This document shows, piece by piece, positions 61,115 to 64,000 of a stretch of DNA of 64,000 nt. Source of the stretch: Rhodoblastus sp963703385 (GTDB lineage Bacteria; Pseudomonadota; Alphaproteobacteria; Rhizobiales; Beijerinckiaceae). The stretch spans positions 2,356,001 to 2,420,000 of the forward strand of contig OY969816.1 of the NCBI GenBank assembly GCA_963703385.1, read 5' to 3'. The position numbers were made by a program, and so were the translations under genes. Under the pieces are notes generated by a model. That model had not been told where the DNA came from, made no database searches, and was given only the letters and a program-made list of their open reading frames with translations. The number at the start of each line of letters is the position of its first letter. Within the stretch, counting starts at the first letter, position 1.

Positions 61115-61279
61115 TTACAGCCGTCCCGTGAGAAGCAGCACGACCACGACGATCAGAATGACCCCGATGACTCCGATACCGCCGTGACCGAAACCATAGC
61201 CGTATCCGCCAAAGCGGCCACTGAAGCCACCAAGCAGGAAGATGACGAGAAGGATGATGAGTATAAGTCCAAGAGACAT
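61115..61279 (-). CDS. Small DUF3309-like membrane protein
   Basis: A 54-residue protein that I read directly from the sequence: MSLGLILIILLVIFLLGGF, then a glycine/aromatic loop (GRFGGYGYGFGHGG), then a second helix (IGVIGVILIVVVVLLLTGRL). GGGGATAGATC precedes the ATG at 61279. The pattern is that of DUF3309 proteins, hydrophobic peptides common in stress-linked clusters of alphaproteobacteria. Confidence 0.75.
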   Translation of the reverse strand: MSLGLILIILLVIFLLGGFSGRFGGYGYGFGHGGIGVIGVILIVVVVLLLTGRL

Positions 61280-61397
61280 GATCTATCCCCATTGAGTTGT
61301 GACCGAGTTTTGCACATCTTCGTACTTCGCCGATGAGCAGTAGAGCGGCATTGATCGGATGACGCGCCATTGATGGCACCATCCGATAATTGTAGAA

Positions 61398-61544
61398 CTA
61401 CTTCTTCTCGATAGAAATGCCGCTGTTGCCGACATTGATCTCGATACCGGTAGTCTTCTGACGCTCCTGGTAGCGCATATAACCAAAGACGCCTGCAGCG
61501 ACGACGAGCGCGCCGATGACGAGATAGAGGACATTGCGATTCAT
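61398..61544 (-). CDS. 48-residue single-pass membrane protein
   Basis: MNRNVLYLVIGALVVAAGVF is one transmembrane helix, followed by a short soluble tail (GYMRYQERQKTTGIEINVGN, SGISIEKK). It is a complete small gene between 61544 and the TAG at 61398. Its orientation matches the other small envelope genes here. Function unknown. Confidence 0.65.
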   Translation of the reverse strand: MNRNVLYLVIGALVVAAGVFGYMRYQERQKTTGIEINVGNSGISIEKK

Positions 61545-61763
61545 GTCTTGGTTGTCCCGTGCTAATTGCAGGTCGCAGCGATCAATCGTATTCCTTGACC
61601 GCTACCGGCGGTTACTCCATCGCCAGAACGGGCCGCGCCGCCCGACCGAAAGAATGCCATTGAGAACGCGCCGATCGTCCCTGCATGAATGCCGCGCAAG
61701 TGAACCGCCTCGGCGACCGAAGATATCGGCGGGAACGCGCGGGCCGCGCAGTCGCCTAATCTT

Positions 61764-61958
61764 TTAGCCTTGGCCTTGAGGGGGAACGCGGAGCGCTGCG
61801 TTCGGCGTCCCCGTTTCAGAATCGCTCGTGGCCTTGAGCTGCTCGGCGCTGTTTGGCCGGGACGTCTTCTCGTTGCGCTCCATAATGAGAAGCTCGTGCA
61901 AGACTTGCACGGTTGAAGGAAGCGGAACGCGTCGTCCGAAACGAATGAGCTGACCCAT
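61764..61958 (-). CDS. Possible small hypothetical protein
   Basis: A 64-residue frame starting MGQLIRFGRRVPLPSTVQVL with GGGAG 8-9 nt before the ATG. It lacks recognisable motifs and its C-terminus is low-complexity. It may be real because it is the only minus-strand frame with a ribosome site in this gap. Confidence 0.4.
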   Translation of the reverse strand: MGQLIRFGRRVPLPSTVQVLHELLIMERNEKTSRPNSAEQLKATSDSETGTPNAALRVPPQGQG

Positions 61959-62036
61959 GGCGGAAACTCCCGCTGCGCCCGAATTCGTCGCGCTTCGGGC
62001 GAATTGAACGCGCGACGAAATGTTGTGCCGGCGCCG

Positions 62037-62336
62037 TTACCAGCGTCTGCCGAAATAACCGCCGAAGCGCCTTCCCCATCCGCCGCCGCCGCTAACCAGC
62101 CGGATGACGAAGAGGAGCAACACCGCGCCAATCGTCGCATTGGCGATCGAAGCGACCATCCCCGAACCAAGATGGACGCCAAGTCGAGGCAGCAGCAATC
62201 CTCCGATGAAAGCGCCCGCCACGCCGATAATCATGTCGCCTATGAGGCCCAGGCCACCGCCCTGCACCAGCACGCCGGCGAGCCAGCCGGCAATGACGCC
62301 GACCAATAGTAAGATAAGTAGTCCTTCGCCTGACAT
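62037..62336 (-). CDS. GlsB/YeaQ/YmgE-family membrane protein
   Basis: A 99-residue, three-helix protein: LLILLLVGVIAGWLAGVLVQ, then GGLGLIGDMIIGVAGAFIGG, then ASIANATIGAVLLLFVIRLV with a Gly/Arg tail. This is the transglycosylase-associated (GlsB) family, often stress-induced. Confidence 0.9.
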   Translation of the reverse strand: MSGEGLLILLLVGVIAGWLAGVLVQGGGLGLIGDMIIGVAGAFIGGLLLPRLGVHLGSGMVASIANATIGAVLLLFVIRLVSGGGGWGRRFGGYFGRRW

Positions 62337-62483
62337 GACGTCCTCGCTCAGATTCTAGGAAAAGCAGTCGGCGACTTCCCCGACATCCTTGTCAGGTTGC
62401 CGCCTTTTGCGGGGAAATGGCAGGCTCGGAATTTACTCATCACGGCAATCACCCGCCACCGGCGCTTGGGTGTGACCATCGGT

Positions 62484-62900
62484 TCAGTGATGGCCGCCAA
62501 CGTGCTCACTACCGTGCCCGCCGCGGAGCCCGCCGCCGTGCCTGCCACCGTGCCCGCCGCGGTGTCCTCCGCTTTGAAAGCCGCCTCCGCCGCCGTAGCC
62601 ACCGACAGCATACCCGGGATGGGCTCCATAATGATGATGATGATGGTGGTGATGGCGGTGATAAAGGTAATAGTAATAATGATGATGGTGGTGATGATGG
62701 CGATAATGATGACGGTAATAGTGGCGATAGCGATGGTGGCGATAGTGATGGTAATGATGATAAGCCACAGTCTCGATGCCGGCTTCTGACGACGCCAGTT
62801 CAGGTTTTGGCAGGCCTGTCGGCGTGGCCATGACCGGAGACAGGCCGGCGCCGGCGAGCGACATGGCCAAAGCCAGTCGCAAAAGAGATGATTTCAGCAT
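62484..62900 (-). CDS. Secreted His/Tyr/Gly-rich protein
   Basis: A 138-residue protein with a signal peptide (LKSSLLRLALAMSLAGAGLS, cleavage near VMA) and a long low-complexity mature part: runs of HHYHHYRHHRYRHYY type, then HHHHHHHYYYY, then glycine-rich repeats (GGGGGFQSGGHRGGHGG). AAGGAGATATTAC precedes the ATG at 62900; the open frame upstream is a shadow. His-rich runs suggest metal binding. Confidence 0.75.
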   Translation of the reverse strand: MLKSSLLRLALAMSLAGAGLSPVMATPTGLPKPELASSEAGIETVAYHHYHHYRHHRYRHYYRHHYRHHHHHHHYYYYLYHRHHHHHHHHYGAHPGYAVGGYGGGGGFQSGGHRGGHGGRHGGGLRGGHGSEHVGGHH

Positions 62901-63118
62901 GTAATATCTCCTTGAGCGGTCGGACTCATCCTGAAAACCGCGGTTGGCGCCTTTGACGGCATTCTTGCTACGCTGGCAGTTCTTACCGAGACGCGGGAGG
63001 AGCGGAATTCTACTCAGCACGACTCCTGGATCATTGATATGCCAGCCGGCGCGCCTGAATGTCAGGCCGCTGGCGGGCATAAATCCGATTATCGCTGTTT
63101 CGAGCGAGACCCCATCGT

Positions 63119-63592
63119 TCAGTGATGACCGCCGTGACCGTGGCCGCCGCCGTGACCGCCGCCTCCGTGAAAGCCGCCGTGACCGCCGCCTCCGTGGAAG
63201 CCGCCGTGCCCGCCGCCGCCGCCGTAACCACCGCCACCATAATAGCCGCCGCCACCATAATAGGCGCCGCCGCCATAATAGCCGCCGTCGCCATAACCGT
63301 AGCCATAGCCACAATCATTGAAGTAGCAGCCGCCGCTCAGCGCGCCGCCGAGAATCCCGCCAATGATCGCCGCGGGGACCGCCCCGTCGTTGCTGTACCG
63401 GTAGTAATGGTGATGGACGTAGTGGTGATGGACGTAGTGGTGGTGATAGACATGATGGACGGTGACCAGCTCGATCTGCTGATCCTGGTCCGACAATTGC
63501 GGCCGGGACAGGTTTATGGGCCCTGCCGAAACCGCCGCGCTCGAAAGGATTGTCGCCGCCGCCGCGATCGCGGCCATGCGAATGAGAGTCAT
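63119..63592 (-). CDS. Secreted His/Gly-rich protein, paralogue-like
   Basis: A 157-residue protein with a signal peptide (TLIRMAAIAAAATILSSAAV, cleavage near VSA), then a His-rich block (VHHVYHHHYVHHHYVHHHYY), a glycine-zipper (AAIIGGILGGALSGG), CYFNDCG and a long GGYYGGG/GGHGG tail. The start is set at 63592 by GGAGG five nt before the ATG. It resembles 62484-62900 in composition and order, so the pair may be a duplicated metal-binding or surface protein. Confidence 0.8.
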   Translation of the reverse strand: MTLIRMAAIAAAATILSSAAVSAGPINLSRPQLSDQDQQIELVTVHHVYHHHYVHHHYVHHHYYRYSNDGAVPAAIIGGILGGALSGGCYFNDCGYGYGYGDGGYYGGGAYYGGGGYYGGGGYGGGGGHGGFHGGGGHGGFHGGGGHGGGHGHGGHH

Positions 63593-63638
63593 TTTATCCT
63601 CCATGCGCCCAAGGGAACGCGTTGAATTGGCCTCGGCC

Positions 63639-64000
63639 TCAGCGGTCTTTTCTTTGTTCCATTTGTTCGCGGAATTTGTCGAATTTCGCCTTCTGTCCGG
63701 CGTCGAGGCTGTTGTAGAAAGCGATCAGCTTCGGATTTTCCGATTTCACCGCTTCCAGCCGATCCTCAAGGAAGGACTGGTGTAAGCCGAGGCGCCCTTC
63801 AAACGTGGACAGGTCCGGCTTGGACGCGCAAAGGCGGGTCGTCGCCGTCTCGACGGCTTTGCTCCGCGCATCCTGAAAATCCTTGAAGGCCGCTTTCTGG
63901 GCGTCAGTCAGCTTCAGGCGTTCGGTCAGAAATTGCGCGAATTTGGCTTCATGCGCGGCCCTGTCGGGATGGGGAGCGCAAATGCGTTCGAACTCGCTGC
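63639..64000 (-). CDS. Spy/LTxxQ-family periplasmic protein, N-terminus outside window
   Basis: Reading in from the right edge gives SEFERICAPHPDRAAHEAKF, then FLTERLKLTDAQKAAFKDFQ (the LTxxQ motif, here LTDAQ), then SFLEDRLEAVKSENPKLIAF, then DAGQKAKFDKFREQMEQRKD and a stop at 63639. These helical proteins are periplasmic chaperones or metal-stress sensors of the CpxP/Spy type. Only about 120 residues are visible. Confidence 0.8.
   Translation of the reverse strand, partial: SEFERICAPHPDRAAHEAKFAQFLTERLKLTDAQKAAFKDFQDARSKAVETATTRLCASKPDLSTFEGRLGLHQSFLEDRLEAVKSENPKLIAFYNSLDAGQKAKFDKFREQMEQRKDR

Noticed and set aside
48864..64000. A second copy of the tRNA-Leu 3' end (attR) within the window
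   Set aside because: I looked for the T-arm/acceptor sequence on both strands and did not see it; the element may end beyond the window or attR may be lost.

Overview
The window looks like a chromosomal segment of a GC-rich alphaproteobacterium, probably of the order Hyphomicrobiales (Beijerinckiaceae-like). The signs are the high G+C, palindromic intergenic repeats, Rhizobiales-type TraA/TraC/TraD with a MOBQ-type oriT, and a purple-bacterial style reverse-Dsr (rDsr) operon. Assignment to a genus is not possible from the sequence alone.

Layout. (1) 1-11.0 kb: a surface-polysaccharide locus with GT2-type glycosyltransferases, a polysaccharide deacetylase, a GT61/DUF563 protein, WbqC, a DegT aminotransferase and a methyltransferase. 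It is interrupted by an IS110 remnant and an A+T-rich radical-SAM gene lying between two copies of a ~79-bp repeat. (2) 11.6-34.7 kb: a sulfur-oxidation island. On the minus strand lie tRNA-Val(CAC), an Rrf2 regulator, a cysteine-less DsrC paralogue (RspA type) and an intact dsrABEFHCMKLJOPN operon. Divergent from dsrA run a TauD-like dioxygenase, two small proteins, a Tat-exported DsrE-like protein, an orphan solute-binding protein, a split YeeE/YedE transporter, a five-haem cytochrome whose C-terminus is a TsdA-type thiosulfate dehydrogenase, a frameshifted sulfide:quinone oxidoreductase, DsrE2 and TusA. (3) 34.8-42.2 kb: glycolate/lactate oxidation (glcF, glcE, glcD), a frameshifted lactate permease, glycerate 2-kinase and a remnant tartronate-semialdehyde reductase. 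(4) 42.3-48.9 kb: housekeeping and redox genes (DsbA-like, patatin, DUF1178, glutaredoxin, ComF, methyltransferase, DsbB-like, YqaA-like) ending at tRNA-Leu. (5) 48.9-60.7 kb: a decaying integrated mobilizable element (tyrosine integrase beside tRNA-Leu, AlpA, TraA relaxase, oriT, TraC, TraD), loaded with an IS66, an IS701 with exact ends and a group II intron. (6) 60.8-64 kb: small envelope and stress proteins (DUF3309-like, GlsB-like, His/Gly-rich secreted proteins, a Spy/LTxxQ protein).

How it may work together (inference): thiosulfate or sulfide is handled in the periplasm by the TsdA-type cytochrome, SQR and the exported DsrE-like protein. Sulfur enters through YeeE/YedE and is passed by TusA/DsrE2 to DsrEFH and DsrC. 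DsrAB with DsrL oxidises it to sulfite while DsrMKJOP exchanges electrons with the quinone pool. RspA and Rrf2 are likely regulators.

A caution: at least seven genes (sqr, lactate permease, yqaA-like, traA, traC, the IS66 tnpC and the IS701 transposase) carry single-base frameshifts, while the dsr operon is clean. Some of this may be assembly error rather than gene decay.
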